A DNA stretch of 64,000 bases from Candidatus Competibacteraceae bacterium (GTDB lineage Bacteria; Pseudomonadota; Gammaproteobacteria; Competibacterales; Competibacteraceae), in the NCBI GenBank assembly GCA_003989085.1, contig RXIV01000006.1, forward strand, positions 124,001 through 188,000, in the 5' to 3' direction. The notes beneath the pieces were generated by a model. It was given only the letters and a program-made list of their open reading frames with translations, searched no databases and was not told the DNA's origin. Position numbers and translations under genes: made by a program. The stretch's first letter is position 1. Each line of letters opens with the position of its first letter. Below are positions 18,401 to 26,876 of the stretch, piece by piece.

Positions 18401-19084
18401 ATGCGCATTCTGATTATTGAAGATGAAACCCCGCTGCGGGAACAAGTGGTCGCCCAGTTGCGCGAGCAGGGTTACGCCGTGGACGCCGCCGCCGATGGCC
18501 GCACGGGCCTTTATCTTGGCCAGGAATATCCGCTGGACGCCGCCATTGTCGATCTTGGTCTGCCCGATATGCCGGGCATCGAGGTGATCCGGCGCTGGCG
18601 GACAGCAGGCCGCCCGTTCCCAATTCTGATTCTGACTGCCCGGGGCCGTTGGCAGGACAAGGTTGAAGGGCTGGAAGCCGGGGCTGATGATTATCTGGTC
18701 AAGCCGTTTCACACCGAAGAACTGCTGGCGCGGCTGCGGGCGCTGATTCGTCGTACGGGCGGCTGGACCCAGTCTGTGCTGGCCTGCGGCCCTATCGCCC
18801 TGGATACCGGTTCGCAACAGGTCACGCTGGCTGGTCAGCTGGTGGAGCTGACCGCCTATGAGTACAAGCTGCTGGAGTACCTGATGCTGCGGGCCGGTAT
18901 GGTCGTTTCCAAGACCGAATTGACCGAGCATCTTTATCAGGAAGACGAAGACCGCGACAGCAATGTGCTGGAGGTGCTGGTGGGCCGGCTGCGCCGCAAA
19001 CTGGATCCTGACCGGACGCTCAACCCCATCGAAACCCTACGCGGGCGTGGCTACCGGATTCGTCTGGAACGCGCGACGACCTGA
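18401..19084 (+). CDS. OmpR/PhoP-family response regulator
   Basis: This is a 227-residue two-domain regulator. The receiver domain (residues 1-115) has the acidic pair ED at 7-8, the phospho-accepting Asp51 in AIVDLGLPD and Lys in LVKPF. The winged-helix DNA-binding domain follows (about 130-225), with LTAYEYKLLEYLMLRAG, VLEVLVGRLRRKL and the RGRGYRI wing typical of PhoP/OmpR. It is encoded between the PepSY gene and the kinase (6 nt gap). The TGAATC-N5-TGAATC boxes upstream are good candidates for autoregulatory targets. Confidence 0.93.
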   Translation: MRILIIEDETPLREQVVAQLREQGYAVDAAADGRTGLYLGQEYPLDAAIVDLGLPDMPGIEVIRRWRTAGRPFPILILTARGRWQDKVEGLEAGADDYLVKPFHTEELLARLRALIRRTGGWTQSVLACGPIALDTGSQQVTLAGQLVELTAYEYKLLEYLMLRAGMVVSKTELTEHLYQEDEDRDSNVLEVLVGRLRRKLDPDRTLNPIETLRGRGYRIRLERATT

Positions 19085-19090
19085 ACGCCT

Positions 19091-20461
19091 GTGGTTTCCC
19101 TCAATCGCCGCCTGCTGGTTGCCGCCAGCCTAGTGCTGGCCGCTTTTCTCGGCCTGACGGGGCTGACCTTGGATCGGGCGTTCCGTGACAGCGCAGTGGA
19201 AGCAGTGCAAGACCGGCTGCAAGTACAGGTTTATATGCTGCTGGGTGCGGTCAACATGGACGCCTTCAACCGCCTGACCTTGCCGCAGGCGCTGCCCGAA
19301 GCCCGCTTTTCTACCCCGGATTCCGGTCTGTACGCCGACGTGATGGACGGTCAGGGTACGTTGGTGTGGCATTCAGCGTCGCTGCTGGGCCGAGCGCTGC
19401 CGTTTTTCCCTGCTATCCGCAGCCCCGGTGATACTCAGTTTGCCGCACTGGAATCCGCTGACGCCACGCCGCTGTTCATGCTGGCGTTTACAGTCAGTTG
19501 GGAAATCACGCCCAGTCAATACCGGCTCTATACCTTCCGGGTTGCCGAGACCCAGACTGATTTCAGCAAGCAGATCTGGAGCTTTCGGCGCAGCCTGTGG
19601 GGTTGGCTGGCGGCAGCCAGCGCAGTATTGCTGGCGGTGCAGGGCCTGATCCTGCGCTGGAGCCTGAAACCGCTGCGGCGGGTCGCGGCGGAAGTGACCG
19701 ACATTGAAGCCGGCCAGCGTACCGAACTCGGTAGCGACTATCCCGAAGAGCTGCAACCGCTGACGGCCAATCTGAATGCGCTGATTCGCCAGGGTCGTTC
19801 TCATCTGGAGCGTTACCGGAATGCCCTGGGCGATCTGGCGCACAGCCTGAAAACCCCGCTGGCAGTATTGCGTGGAGCCTTGGATCACCATCCGCCGCCA
19901 GAAGAATTGCGCCAGACCCTCGCCGAACAGGTCGAACGGATGAATCGCACTGTGGACTATCAACTGCAACGGGCCGCCGCTGCCGGGCGCATCGCTCTCA
20001 GCGCTCCGTTGCCGGTTGCGCCTATTGCCCACAAGATTCTGGATTCGCTGGCCAAGGTCTACGCTGAACGGATGCTGGATCTAAGCTGTGAAGTCGGGCC
20101 GGCCACGATGTTCTATGGCGATGAAGGCGATCTGCTGGAAATTCTTGGCAATCTGGCCGACAACGCCTGCAAGTGGGGCCGGCGGCGGGTCGCAGTCCGG
20201 GCTTACTTGACCCAACATGGCGGGCGGGCTGAACTGGTGGTGGAAGTTGAGGATGACGGCCCCGGCATTCCTGCCGAGCAAGCGCCGTTGTTGTTGAATC
20301 GCGGGCAACGGGCTGATCCTACCGTTGCCGGCCACGGGATTGGACTGGCGGTGGTGCGGGATCTGGTAGAGGAGGTTTACTACGGTCGACTAGACATCAG
20401 CCAAGGCCGACTCGGCGGGGCGCTGATGCGGGCGCGGCTGAGGTTTCAGGCCGGCGGCTGA
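19091..20461 (+). CDS. PhoQ-like sensor histidine kinase
   Basis: The 456-residue kinase has an N-terminal membrane segment (about 8-27), a periplasmic sensor domain of about 135 residues, a second membrane segment (about 170-192) and a HAMP-like linker (RWSLKPLRRVAAEVTDIEAG). The H-box AHSLKTPLAVLRGAL near residue 251 is of the PhoQ type. ATP-binding boxes follow: NLADNACKWG (N), EDDGPGIP (G1) and GHGIGLAVVRDLV (G2). The start is GTG 19091, because it places the first membrane segment at the N-terminus. The signal is not evident; acidic patches for divalent cations like those of E. coli PhoQ are not obvious. Confidence 0.9.
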   Translation: MVSLNRRLLVAASLVLAAFLGLTGLTLDRAFRDSAVEAVQDRLQVQVYMLLGAVNMDAFNRLTLPQALPEARFSTPDSGLYADVMDGQGTLVWHSASLLGRALPFFPAIRSPGDTQFAALESADATPLFMLAFTVSWEITPSQYRLYTFRVAETQTDFSKQIWSFRRSLWGWLAAASAVLLAVQGLILRWSLKPLRRVAAEVTDIEAGQRTELGSDYPEELQPLTANLNALIRQGRSHLERYRNALGDLAHSLKTPLAVLRGALDHHPPPEELRQTLAEQVERMNRTVDYQLQRAAAAGRIALSAPLPVAPIAHKILDSLAKVYAERMLDLSCEVGPATMFYGDEGDLLEILGNLADNACKWGRRRVAVRAYLTQHGGRAELVVEVEDDGPGIPAEQAPLLLNRGQRADPTVAGHGIGLAVVRDLVEEVYYGRLDISQGRLGGALMRARLRFQAGG

Positions 20462-20488
20462 AACCGCCGATATTGTCGTCCGCAAATC

Positions 20489-20974
20489 CTAGTGGGGCTG
20501 CATTTGCCGAATGGCTTCGGCTACCTGCTGCCTCATCTCCGGTGGCATCCCGGTAATGACGTAAAAACCATTCCGCCACCGCTCATCGATTTGGGCGGTT
20601 TGCAGCCGGCGCACTTCGGGAGTCATGGAGCCTTGCACCCGCTCATAGTGACAGGCGGTAAAAAACAGGAGGCCGGTTTTCCGGGCCACAATTCGCCGGG
20701 CGCCCCGGTTGCCAACGCCCGGAGTCGGCACGGTGAATTCCAGATAATCGCCGCGTGAAGGCAGATCGCCAAAGCGGTTGCCAAAGGGTGTCCCGTCCTG
20801 CGGATAAGGGAACGGACCGCCATTGATGATCAATTGAATCGTGCGCTGGGCTTCGGGAGGAAGCAGCGCGTAGTCCATAGCGTACAGGCTATTGCCCATG
20901 CCATCGCCGCGTCCCAAGATGCCGCTGTGGCGCAAAGCCTGTTCTTCCACCAGCCGGTCGATGGTTTCAGCCAT
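20489..20974 (-). CDS. Guanyl-specific ribonuclease domain protein (RNase N1/T1/barnase type)
   Basis: Residues about 38-112 match the microbial RNase fold: LPPEAQRTIQLIINGGPFPY, then FGNRFGDLPSR, YLEFTVPTPG, GARRIVARK and FFTACHYERV. The expected catalytic residues are all present: Glu79, Arg93/94 and His109. The second ATG (20974) is chosen because GGAGG lies eight bases before it. There is no signal peptide, unlike secreted RNases of this family, and the roughly 37-residue N-terminal part and the 45-residue C-terminal tail are unassigned. No barstar-like gene is next to it. It could be an exported toxin using another route, a toxin domain whose immunity gene is elsewhere, or a domesticated enzyme. 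Confidence 0.75.
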   Translation of the reverse strand: MAETIDRLVEEQALRHSGILGRGDGMGNSLYAMDYALLPPEAQRTIQLIINGGPFPYPQDGTPFGNRFGDLPSRGDYLEFTVPTPGVGNRGARRIVARKTGLLFFTACHYERVQGSMTPEVRRLQTAQIDERWRNGFYVITGMPPEMRQQVAEAIRQMQPH

Positions 20975-21063
20975 TGTCATTGCCTCCGGAGCTGGCCAGC
21001 ATTACCGGCGATGGGCCGGTAATGCGCGATGAGAGAAGGGTTTTAAAGATACCCGGTCTGGGT

Positions 21064-21171
21064 TCAGATTCCCTTGGTTTCCTTCTTAGCCTTTTTGTCG
21101 GCTTTCTTTTCCTTCAGCGTCTTGGCCGGTTTCTTTTTGGTTTCTTTCTTGATGTCCACGCCTTTGCTCAT
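21064..21171 (-). CDS. Small Lys-rich protein (35 residues)
   Basis: The short frame MSKGVDIKKETKKKPAKT, continuing with many Lys and Ala residues, is preceded by AAGGAG nine bases before the ATG, an excellent ribosome-binding site. About half of the residues are Lys. Peptides with this MSKGVDxKKETKKKP beginning occur in other proteobacteria as conserved small hypothetical proteins, to my recollection. A helical, highly basic peptide could bind nucleic acid, but no function is known to me. Confidence 0.75.
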   Translation of the reverse strand: MSKGVDIKKETKKKPAKTLKEKKADKKAKKETKGI

Positions 21172-21311
21172 TCGTTTTTGCTCCTTGTTGATTCCGGGTC
21201 AAGCGTCGATAAATTGACGTTCGGGGTCGGCGATCCACCTGCTTGCGGCGATCCGCCACTTGTAATTTTAGCCGAAATTTCAAGGCATCGGTGCTGAAAT
21301 CACCATACAAC

Positions 21312-21338
21312 AAAAAGCCCGGCTGGGATCACCGGGCT
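21312..21338 (-). terminator. Rho-independent terminator
   Basis: On the minus strand AGCCCGG pairs with CCGGGCT around a nine-base loop, followed by TTTTT. It ends the transcript of the gene at 21380-21832. Confidence 0.8.
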
Positions 21339-21379
21339 ACTGTGGCGCGGGCCAGAACACGTGTCTGGTGCAGCATGAT

Positions 21380-21832
21380 TCAGTGTGTGGCCTGCGCCGG
21401 CTGCGCATCGGAAATCAACGCGCAACCGTGGCCGTAATGGTGTTGTAAGGTCTGCCAGACTTCAAAAAAATATTGTTGGGAACCTTCGTGTGTGGCCGGA
21501 GGCGGCGCGTTGACGCCAACGGGGTCGAGCACCGCCAATGTATTACCCGGAGTCGGTAAGTGATCGGTTTCCAGCACGGCAACTGCTTGATGGGCGTAGC
21601 CGCCGCTGCTCTGTTCACCAACACCGATGCGGTAGAGGCGGAAGTTCTTCATCCGCGCCATGCGCGGCAGATAGCGCAGGAGACGATAAGCCGGGTCACT
21701 GCCGGCTGGCGTAGTTGCGCCGTCATTTAAACCGAAACCGGAGTAAACCGTGTCGATCCGGCGCAGTTCCTTGGCCTTGTCGGGATCAATACTCTCAAAT
21801 TGCTGGGCGATTTGCTGCAAAACACTGGACAT
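21380..21832 (-). CDS. Hypothetical protein, 150 residues
   Basis: I do not recognise a family. The product is soluble, without signal peptide or membrane segment. RLLRYLPRMARMKNFRLYRIGVGEQ is a basic segment, and GGYAHQAVAVLETDHLPTP looks like a beta hairpin. The end is His-rich (LQHHYGHGC). A good terminator follows, and composition matches the neighbours, so the gene is probably real. It lies two genes upstream of the RNase-domain gene on the same strand; whether it could be an immunity partner cannot be judged from sequence. Confidence 0.55.
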   Translation of the reverse strand: MSSVLQQIAQQFESIDPDKAKELRRIDTVYSGFGLNDGATTPAGSDPAYRLLRYLPRMARMKNFRLYRIGVGEQSSGGYAHQAVAVLETDHLPTPGNTLAVLDPVGVNAPPPATHEGSQQYFFEVWQTLQHHYGHGCALISDAQPAQATH

Positions 21833-22037
21833 GGGACTTTACCTCGCTCGGCCGGAGGGCGATGGCCGATAGATTGCTTATGGAGGCAGAGCTATCCCGC
21901 TGGAGGCGGATTCAAACCGGACCGATTTCATTCCTCAGGGCGACTCAGGAACACCGGCTTGAACAGATCTCATTGTAGCATTACAAGAGCAGTTGTGCAG
22001 TGGAGTGCAAAAATATTTCGCATGGTGCAATCACAGC

Positions 22038-22060
22038 AAAAAGCCCGGCAGAGCCGGGCT
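22038..22060 (-). terminator. Rho-independent terminator after grxD
   Basis: On the minus strand AGCCCGGC and GCCGGGCT form an 8-bp stem with a three-base loop, followed by TTTTT. It lies 22 nt after the grxD stop. Confidence 0.85.
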
Positions 22061-22081
22061 TCGGGCGAGGCGATCTGGCGC

Positions 22082-22417
22082 TCAGGCTGGTGACGGATTC
22101 GCCTTGGCAATGGCGTCTTCAACCAGTTTTTGCAGATCGCCGTTTTCAAGCAGTTCCAGCGTAATGTCACAACCGCCGATCAGTTCACCGCCGACGTAAA
22201 TCTGCGGGAATGTCGGCCAGTCGGCATAACGGGGCAGATTGTCGAAAATCTCCGGGTCTTCCAGCACATTGACATAGGCAAACGGCTGACCAGTCGCCGC
22301 CAGAGCCTGGGAAGCCCGTTGCGAGAAGCCGCAACGCGGCGCTTCGGGCGAACCTTTCATGTAAATCACCACCGGATTGTTTTCGACCTGATCTTTAATG
22401 CGTTCCAGAGCATCCAT
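22082..22417 (-). CDS. grxD: Monothiol glutaredoxin Grx4
   Basis: The 111-residue protein is a CGFS-type glutaredoxin that carries [2Fe-2S] clusters with glutathione, and often with a BolA partner, to recipient proteins. CGFS is at residues 29-32, preceded by VVIYMKGSPEAPR. WPTFPQIYVGGELIGGCDI holds the cis-Pro and glutathione-binding segment. Length is normal. It lies 24 nt downstream of the asparagine-synthetase-like gene and is followed by a strong terminator, so it is probably the last gene of that transcript or has its own promoter. Confidence 0.95.
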   Translation of the reverse strand: MDALERIKDQVENNPVVIYMKGSPEAPRCGFSQRASQALAATGQPFAYVNVLEDPEIFDNLPRYADWPTFPQIYVGGELIGGCDITLELLENGDLQKLVEDAIAKANPSPA

Positions 22418-22441
22418 CGATTCACCTCAACAGGCAAGAAT

Positions 22442-24235
22442 TTAGGCATTGACCCGCGTTGCCGGGTCTACGTTCAATTGCAGCCACAGTTCCAGCAGCG
22501 CGGCGTGCCACAGCTTGCTGCCCAGCAACCGGGTCAGATGCGCTTCGGGTTCGGCCAGCAGCCGATCCAGGTAGGCCCGCTGGAACAGGCCGCGTTCTTG
22601 GCAGGCGCGGGAGTTGACGATCTCGCGCATGAAGTCCAGAAACTCCCCGCGCACGAATTTGAGCGCCGGCACTGGAAAATAGCCTTTGGGCCGGTCAATC
22701 ACCGCATCAGGTAATAAGCCGCGCGCGATCTTTTTGAGAACCGCCTTGCCGCCACCACCGATTTTCAGTTCTGGCGGCAATTGCATCGCCAGCTCCACCA
22801 GTTCGTGATCCAGAAACGGCACCCGCGCCTCCAGCCCCCAGGCCATCGTCATGTTATCCACCCGCTTAACCGGGTCATCCACGATCAGCGTGGTCGCGTC
22901 CAAGCGCAACACCTGATCCAGATAATCCTCAGCGCCGGGTTCTGCCAGGCGGGCCGCAATCAGGGCAGCCGTGTAGTCGGGGCCATGCCAGGCGGGCGCC
23001 ACTGTGTCCAGAAACTCGGAATGATCGCGATCAAAATAGTGCCGCCGGAACCGCTCTACCGCGCTGCCAGCCTCCGCCGCCATGCGTGGATACCAGAAAT
23101 AACCACCAAAAACTTCATCCGCGCCCTGACCGCTTTGCACCACCTTGACGGTCTGGGAGACCCGCTCGGCCAGCAGGAAGAATGCCACCGCATCCTGCCC
23201 GACCATCGGCTCGGCCATGCAGGTCACCGCTTCCGGCAGGCGCTTGAGCACATCGCCATTCGGAATCAAATACTTATGATGGCGGGTCTGATAGCGGGCG
23301 ACGACCTGATCGGAATACTCGAATTCGCTGCCCTTTTCCTCAGGCTGATCCTCGAAGCCGACCGAAAAAGTGCGTAAATCACGGACCCCGCTTTCCGCCA
23401 GCAGCGCCACCAGCAGACTGGAGTCTAGTCCCCCTGACAGCAGCACCCCGACTGGTACATCAGCCACATCCAGCCGCCGCCGCACCGCTCGCCGCAGCGC
23501 GGCGTGAACCGCTTCGATCCATTCCGCTTCAGTTCGCGGTTCCGCTGGCCGCTGCGCCTGTAACCGCCAGTAAACCCGGCTGCGCTCATTCCCCTGAGCA
23601 TCAATCGTCAGCGTCGTGGCCGGCGCCAGTTTGCGAATGCCTTGCAGAATCGTGCGGGGCGCGGGAATGACTGCATGGAGGGTGAGCTGATGATGCAGCG
23701 CCACCGGATCGAGCGTGGTATCCACATCCGCTGCCGCCAGCAGCGCCTGACTGTTGGAGGCAAAGCGAAAGCTTTGCGGAGTCCGGCTGTAGTACAGCGG
23801 TTTGATTCCCAGTCGGTCGCGGGCTAGGAACAGGGTCTGTTTACGCTGATTCCAGATCGCGAAGGCGAACATTCCAAGCAGATGTTCGACGCACTGCTCA
23901 CCCCATTCGGCATAGGCTTTGAGGATGACTTCGGTATCGCCGTCGGAAAAGAAGCGGTGGCCCTTGGCCAGCAGCTCACTCCGCAGTTCCCGGTAGTTGT
24001 AGATCGCGCCGTTGAACACCAGCGCCAGCCCCGGCTTGGCATCCACCATTGGCTGATTGGAGCGGTCGCTGAGGTCAATGACCGACAGCCGACGATGACC
24101 AAACAACAGCGGGCCGTCGGCCCAGATTCCTTCATGATCGGGGCCGCGCCGGGCGAGGCGCTGCAACATCCGCCCCATCAGGGCCAAGTCGGGTTGGCCG
24201 CCGTCAAAACACAGTTCGCCGCTAATGCCGCACAT
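22442..24235 (-). CDS. Asparagine-synthetase-type amidotransferase (N-acetylglutaminylglutamine amide-like)
   Basis: The 597-residue protein has an N-terminal class II glutaminase (Cys2 in MCGISGE, RRGPDHEG, FNGAIYNYRELR) and a C-terminal ATP-dependent amidotransferase domain with the pyrophosphatase loop SGGLDSS near residue 260. The segments HHQLTLHAVIPAPRTIL, MAEPMVGQDAVAF and VKVVQSGQGADEVFGGY match the subgroup that makes the amide of the osmolyte N-acetylglutaminylglutamine amide, rather than housekeeping AsnB. The usual partner genes of that pathway (GNAT/ATP-grasp synthetase and peptidase) are not adjacent, which leaves the substrate open. General activity certain; subgroup from memory. 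Confidence 0.8.
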   Translation of the reverse strand: MCGISGELCFDGGQPDLALMGRMLQRLARRGPDHEGIWADGPLLFGHRRLSVIDLSDRSNQPMVDAKPGLALVFNGAIYNYRELRSELLAKGHRFFSDGDTEVILKAYAEWGEQCVEHLLGMFAFAIWNQRKQTLFLARDRLGIKPLYYSRTPQSFRFASNSQALLAAADVDTTLDPVALHHQLTLHAVIPAPRTILQGIRKLAPATTLTIDAQGNERSRVYWRLQAQRPAEPRTEAEWIEAVHAALRRAVRRRLDVADVPVGVLLSGGLDSSLLVALLAESGVRDLRTFSVGFEDQPEEKGSEFEYSDQVVARYQTRHHKYLIPNGDVLKRLPEAVTCMAEPMVGQDAVAFFLLAERVSQTVKVVQSGQGADEVFGGYFWYPRMAAEAGSAVERFRRHYFDRDHSEFLDTVAPAWHGPDYTAALIAARLAEPGAEDYLDQVLRLDATTLIVDDPVKRVDNMTMAWGLEARVPFLDHELVELAMQLPPELKIGGGGKAVLKKIARGLLPDAVIDRPKGYFPVPALKFVRGEFLDFMREIVNSRACQERGLFQRAYLDRLLAEPEAHLTRLLGSKLWHAALLELWLQLNVDPATRVNA

Positions 24236-24268
24236 GGTATGAAATCGTTGAGAGCCGGCGAGAGAGAG

Positions 24269-24619
24269 TTAGAATTTCAGATTGGCAGCATTGACCGGCG
24301 GACGCACGCCCGGCGCACTGCGGGCTACCGAGATGGCTCGGTTATAAACCAGCGCGGTGGGGACATTGCCGCTGAGAGTGACAACGCCATTTTCAGCATT
24401 GACGCTGATGCTGGCGGCAGCCAGTTGCGGGTCCTGTTTGAAGGCCTCTTTGATGCTGGCGGTGATCTCGGAGTCGCTAACCCTCGATCCGCCGCTGGAT
24501 CGGGTAGCGCTGGAGCCGCTATCGCTATCGCTGTCGCTCGGTCCGCTGCCCAGGCTAACGCAACCGGCCACCGCCAAAGCAGCCGAAAGGACGGGGATAA
24601 GCAAAGTGCGGGTGTTCAT
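24269..24619 (-). CDS. BON-domain lipoprotein
   Basis: The 116-residue product has a lipoprotein signal with the lipobox AVAGC (Cys near residue 20). A Ser/Asp-rich linker follows, then a single BON domain: SDSEITASIKEAFKQDPQL, then SVNAENGVVTLSGNVPTA and ARSAPGVRPPVNAANLKF. BON domains are associated with membrane or peptidoglycan association in the periplasm. GGAGG eight bases before the ATG 24619 supports this start over the longer upstream frame. One BON domain only, whereas OsmY and similar proteins have two. Confidence 0.85.
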   Translation of the reverse strand: MNTRTLLIPVLSAALAVAGCVSLGSGPSDSDSDSGSSATRSSGGSRVSDSEITASIKEAFKQDPQLAAASISVNAENGVVTLSGNVPTALVYNRAISVARSAPGVRPPVNAANLKF

Positions 24620-24874
24620 ACGGTTGGCCTCCGTAGGCTGAAATGAGGGATAAGCAGCGCGGGTTTGCGCTGTTTGCGGAGTATGAATCGATCGCAAGAA
24701 TAGCACACCGATCCCGCCCGCCAACCGCATTGAACCGGAGTCGAATCGCTATCCAGTTTGGATTGGACTTGCCAGACCCGGCCAGTCATGGTGAAACTTG
24801 AGGCAGGCGCTAAACTCCAACCGGCGCTAAACTCAGCCTTTTCAACCCCTGTCACCGACAATGGAGCAACACTC

Positions 24875-25453
24875 ATGGTTCATCAATTGCCCGAACTGCC
24901 TTACGCCAAGAACGCCCTGGAACCGTATATCTCGGCGGAAACGCTGGAATACCATTACGGCAAGCACCACCAGACCTACGTCACGAACCTGAATAACCTG
25001 ATCAAGGGGACGGAGTTTGAGAACCTGACTTTGGAGGAGATCGTGCTGAAATCCTCCGGCGGCCTGTTTAACAACGCTGCACAAGTGTGGAATCACACCT
25101 TCTACTGGCATTGCCTGAAGCCGAATGGCGGTGGCGAGCCGAGCGGGGTGTTGGCCGAAGCGATTAATCAGAAGTTTGGATCGTTTGCGGCCTTCAAGGA
25201 AGAATTCGCCAAGGTGGCGGTTGGCACCTTCGGTTCTGGCTGGGGCTGGCTGGTCAAGAATCCGGATGGTTCGCTGGAGCTGCTGAGCACGTCCAACGCG
25301 GGCACCCCGGCGACTTCCGGCAAAAAGGCGCTGCTGACCTGTGATGTCTGGGAACACGCCTATTACATCGATTATCGTAATCTGCGGCCCAAGTATGTCG
25401 AGGCGTTCTGGAATCTGGTCAACTGGGATTTCGCCGCCCAGCAATACGCCTGA
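24875..25453 (+). CDS. sodB: Superoxide dismutase [Fe]
   Basis: SodB converts superoxide into hydrogen peroxide and oxygen in the cytoplasm. The 192-residue protein shows all metal ligands: His in [11 protein letters not shown], His in NHTFYWHCL, and Asp and His in [22 protein letters not shown] with Gln and the segment [11 protein letters not shown] indicate the iron type. ATG 24875 with a GGAGC-type ribosome-binding site gives the canonical start [11 protein letters not shown]; the upstream in-frame extension is atypical. A hairpin and a T-tract terminator follow. Confidence 0.96.
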   Translation: MVHQLPELPYAKNALEPYISAETLEYHYGKHHQTYVTNLNNLIKGTEFENLTLEEIVLKSSGGLFNNAAQVWNHTFYWHCLKPNGGGEPSGVLAEAINQKFGSFAAFKEEFAKVAVGTFGSGWGWLVKNPDGSLELLSTSNAGTPATSGKKALLTCDVWEHAYYIDYRNLRPKYVEAFWNLVNWDFAAQQYA

Positions 25454-25490
25454 ATAGTTCCCCTGGCGCTGCCCAGCCGTCAGGGATAGA

Positions 25491-25531
25491 GCAGAGGTTT
25501 CCAGCCGGGTTAAGCGGCGGGAAACCTCTGC
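25491..25531. repeat. 12-bp perfect inverted repeat downstream of sodB
   Basis: GCAGAGGTTTCC and GGAAACCTCTGC flank a 17-base loop. There is no T run directly after it, so it may be a 3' stabilising structure preceding the terminator at 25546. Confidence 0.6.
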
Positions 25532-25545
25532 GATGCAACACGGGT

Positions 25546-25572
25546 CGGCGAGGATTTCGCCGGCCTTTTTTT
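25546..25572 (+). terminator. Rho-independent terminator after sodB
   Basis: CGGCGA pairs with TCGCCG around a five-base loop and is followed, after GCC, by seven T. It lies about 95 nt after the sodB stop and before btaA. Confidence 0.75.
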
Positions 25573-25625
25573 ATCGGGATTTTCTGTGAAGTTGCCACAG
25601 TGACTGATTCCAGCATGAAACGGTC

Positions 25626-26876
25626 ATGGCAACGCCATCATTCTGTTACTCCCTGCCGCCAGACTCCCCGCCAATTTCCTGCAACCCTGGCTCCGGCGGT
25701 ATGGTCAAGCAACTCAGCGCCCAACTCGGCAATCACGCCCACGATCTGCTGTTCAAGACGATCCACCAGCGTTATCTGATCTACAACATGTGCTGGGAAG
25801 ACCCGCGCATCGACCGGCAATTGCTGGGTCTGGATCAGCACAGTCAAGTGGTGGTATTGACCAGCGCTGGCTGCAATGTCCTGGATTATCTGCTCGACGC
25901 ACCGGCGGAAATTCATGCAGTAGATGTGAATCCCCGGCAGAACGCTTTGTTGCAACTCAAGCTGGCGCTGATCGCGCGGGGTGATTTTTCTGATCTCGAT
26001 CAAATGTTCCGGCAGGGATCGCATCCCCACTTCCGGGAGCTTTACGCGGTGTTACGCCCGCAGTTGCCACCTTACGCGGCGGCGTTTTGGGACAAAAAAA
26101 TCACCTATTTCGACCCAGGCAACCGCAAACGCTCGTTCTACTATCACGGCACCTGTGGGACTGTGGCCTGGTTAGTCAGCCGGCAACTGCTCAAGTCGGG
26201 GCGCAAACTGCGTGGCTACCTGCTGGATCTGCTGGACGCCCAAACCCTGACCGAGCAGCGCGAGTTGTACCAGCAGATTGAACCGGCGCTGTGGGGGCGG
26301 TTCAGCGCGTGGTTGTTGCGGCAACCAACCGCGCTGGCGTTGCTCGGCGTGCCGCGTCCACAAATTCAGTTGATCCAGCAGCAATACCCCGGCGGCATCA
26401 TCGGCTATGTCAGTGATAAATTGCGCTATGTCCTGACCGAGGTGCTGATTCACGACAATTACTTCTGGCGGGCCTATCTGACGGGTTCCTACACGGCGTC
26501 ATGTTGCCCGAACTATCTGCGCGAAGAACACTTCCCCCAGTTGCAGAGCCATCTCGACCGGGTGCAGAGCCATGACGCCACGGTCAGCGCCTTTCTTCGC
26601 GCTCATCCTGGCCAGTACAGCCATTTCGTGTTGCTCGACCATCAGGACTGGCTAGCCTGGCATCAGCCACAGGCGTTGGAGGAAGAATGGCGGTTGATTC
26701 TGGCGAATAGCCGGCCGGGTAGCCGGATTCTGCTGCGTTCGGCGAGCGACAACATCCGCTTCTTGCCGGACTGGACCCGGCAGGCGCTGCGCTTTTTCCC
26801 GGCCCTGACTGAAGCGCTGCACCGTCAGGATCGGGTCGGCACTTACGGCAGTCTGCACTTTGCGGAGGTGGCATGA
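25626..26876 (+). CDS. btaA: S-adenosylmethionine:diacylglycerol 3-amino-3-carboxypropyltransferase (BtaA-like, DUF3419)
   Basis: BtaA transfers the aminocarboxypropyl group of SAM to diacylglycerol, the first step of the phosphorus-free betaine lipid DGTS. The 416-residue protein carries the DUF3419 hallmarks: RYLIYNMCWEDPRID near residue 49, LTSAGCNVLDYLL near 77 and AVDVNPRQNALLQLKLA near 97. YVSDKLRYVLTEVLIHDNYFW and the C-terminal RPGSRILLRSASD belong to the same family. ATG 25626 is used; an in-frame ATG at 25701 closer to the conserved core is possible. The stop overlaps the next methyltransferase gene by ATGA, as expected for a btaA-btaB pair. Confidence 0.82.
   Translation: MATPSFCYSLPPDSPPISCNPGSGGMVKQLSAQLGNHAHDLLFKTIHQRYLIYNMCWEDPRIDRQLLGLDQHSQVVVLTSAGCNVLDYLLDAPAEIHAVDVNPRQNALLQLKLALIARGDFSDLDQMFRQGSHPHFRELYAVLRPQLPPYAAAFWDKKITYFDPGNRKRSFYYHGTCGTVAWLVSRQLLKSGRKLRGYLLDLLDAQTLTEQRELYQQIEPALWGRFSAWLLRQPTALALLGVPRPQIQLIQQQYPGGIIGYVSDKLRYVLTEVLIHDNYFWRAYLTGSYTASCCPNYLREEHFPQLQSHLDRVQSHDATVSAFLRAHPGQYSHFVLLDHQDWLAWHQPQALEEEWRLILANSRPGSRILLRSASDNIRFLPDWTRQALRFFPALTEALHRQDRVGTYGSLHFAEVA

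Noticed and set aside
25573..25625. PhoB box upstream of btaA
   Set aside because: CTGTGAAG and CACAGTGAC are present but do not give two CTGTCAT repeats with the right spacing.
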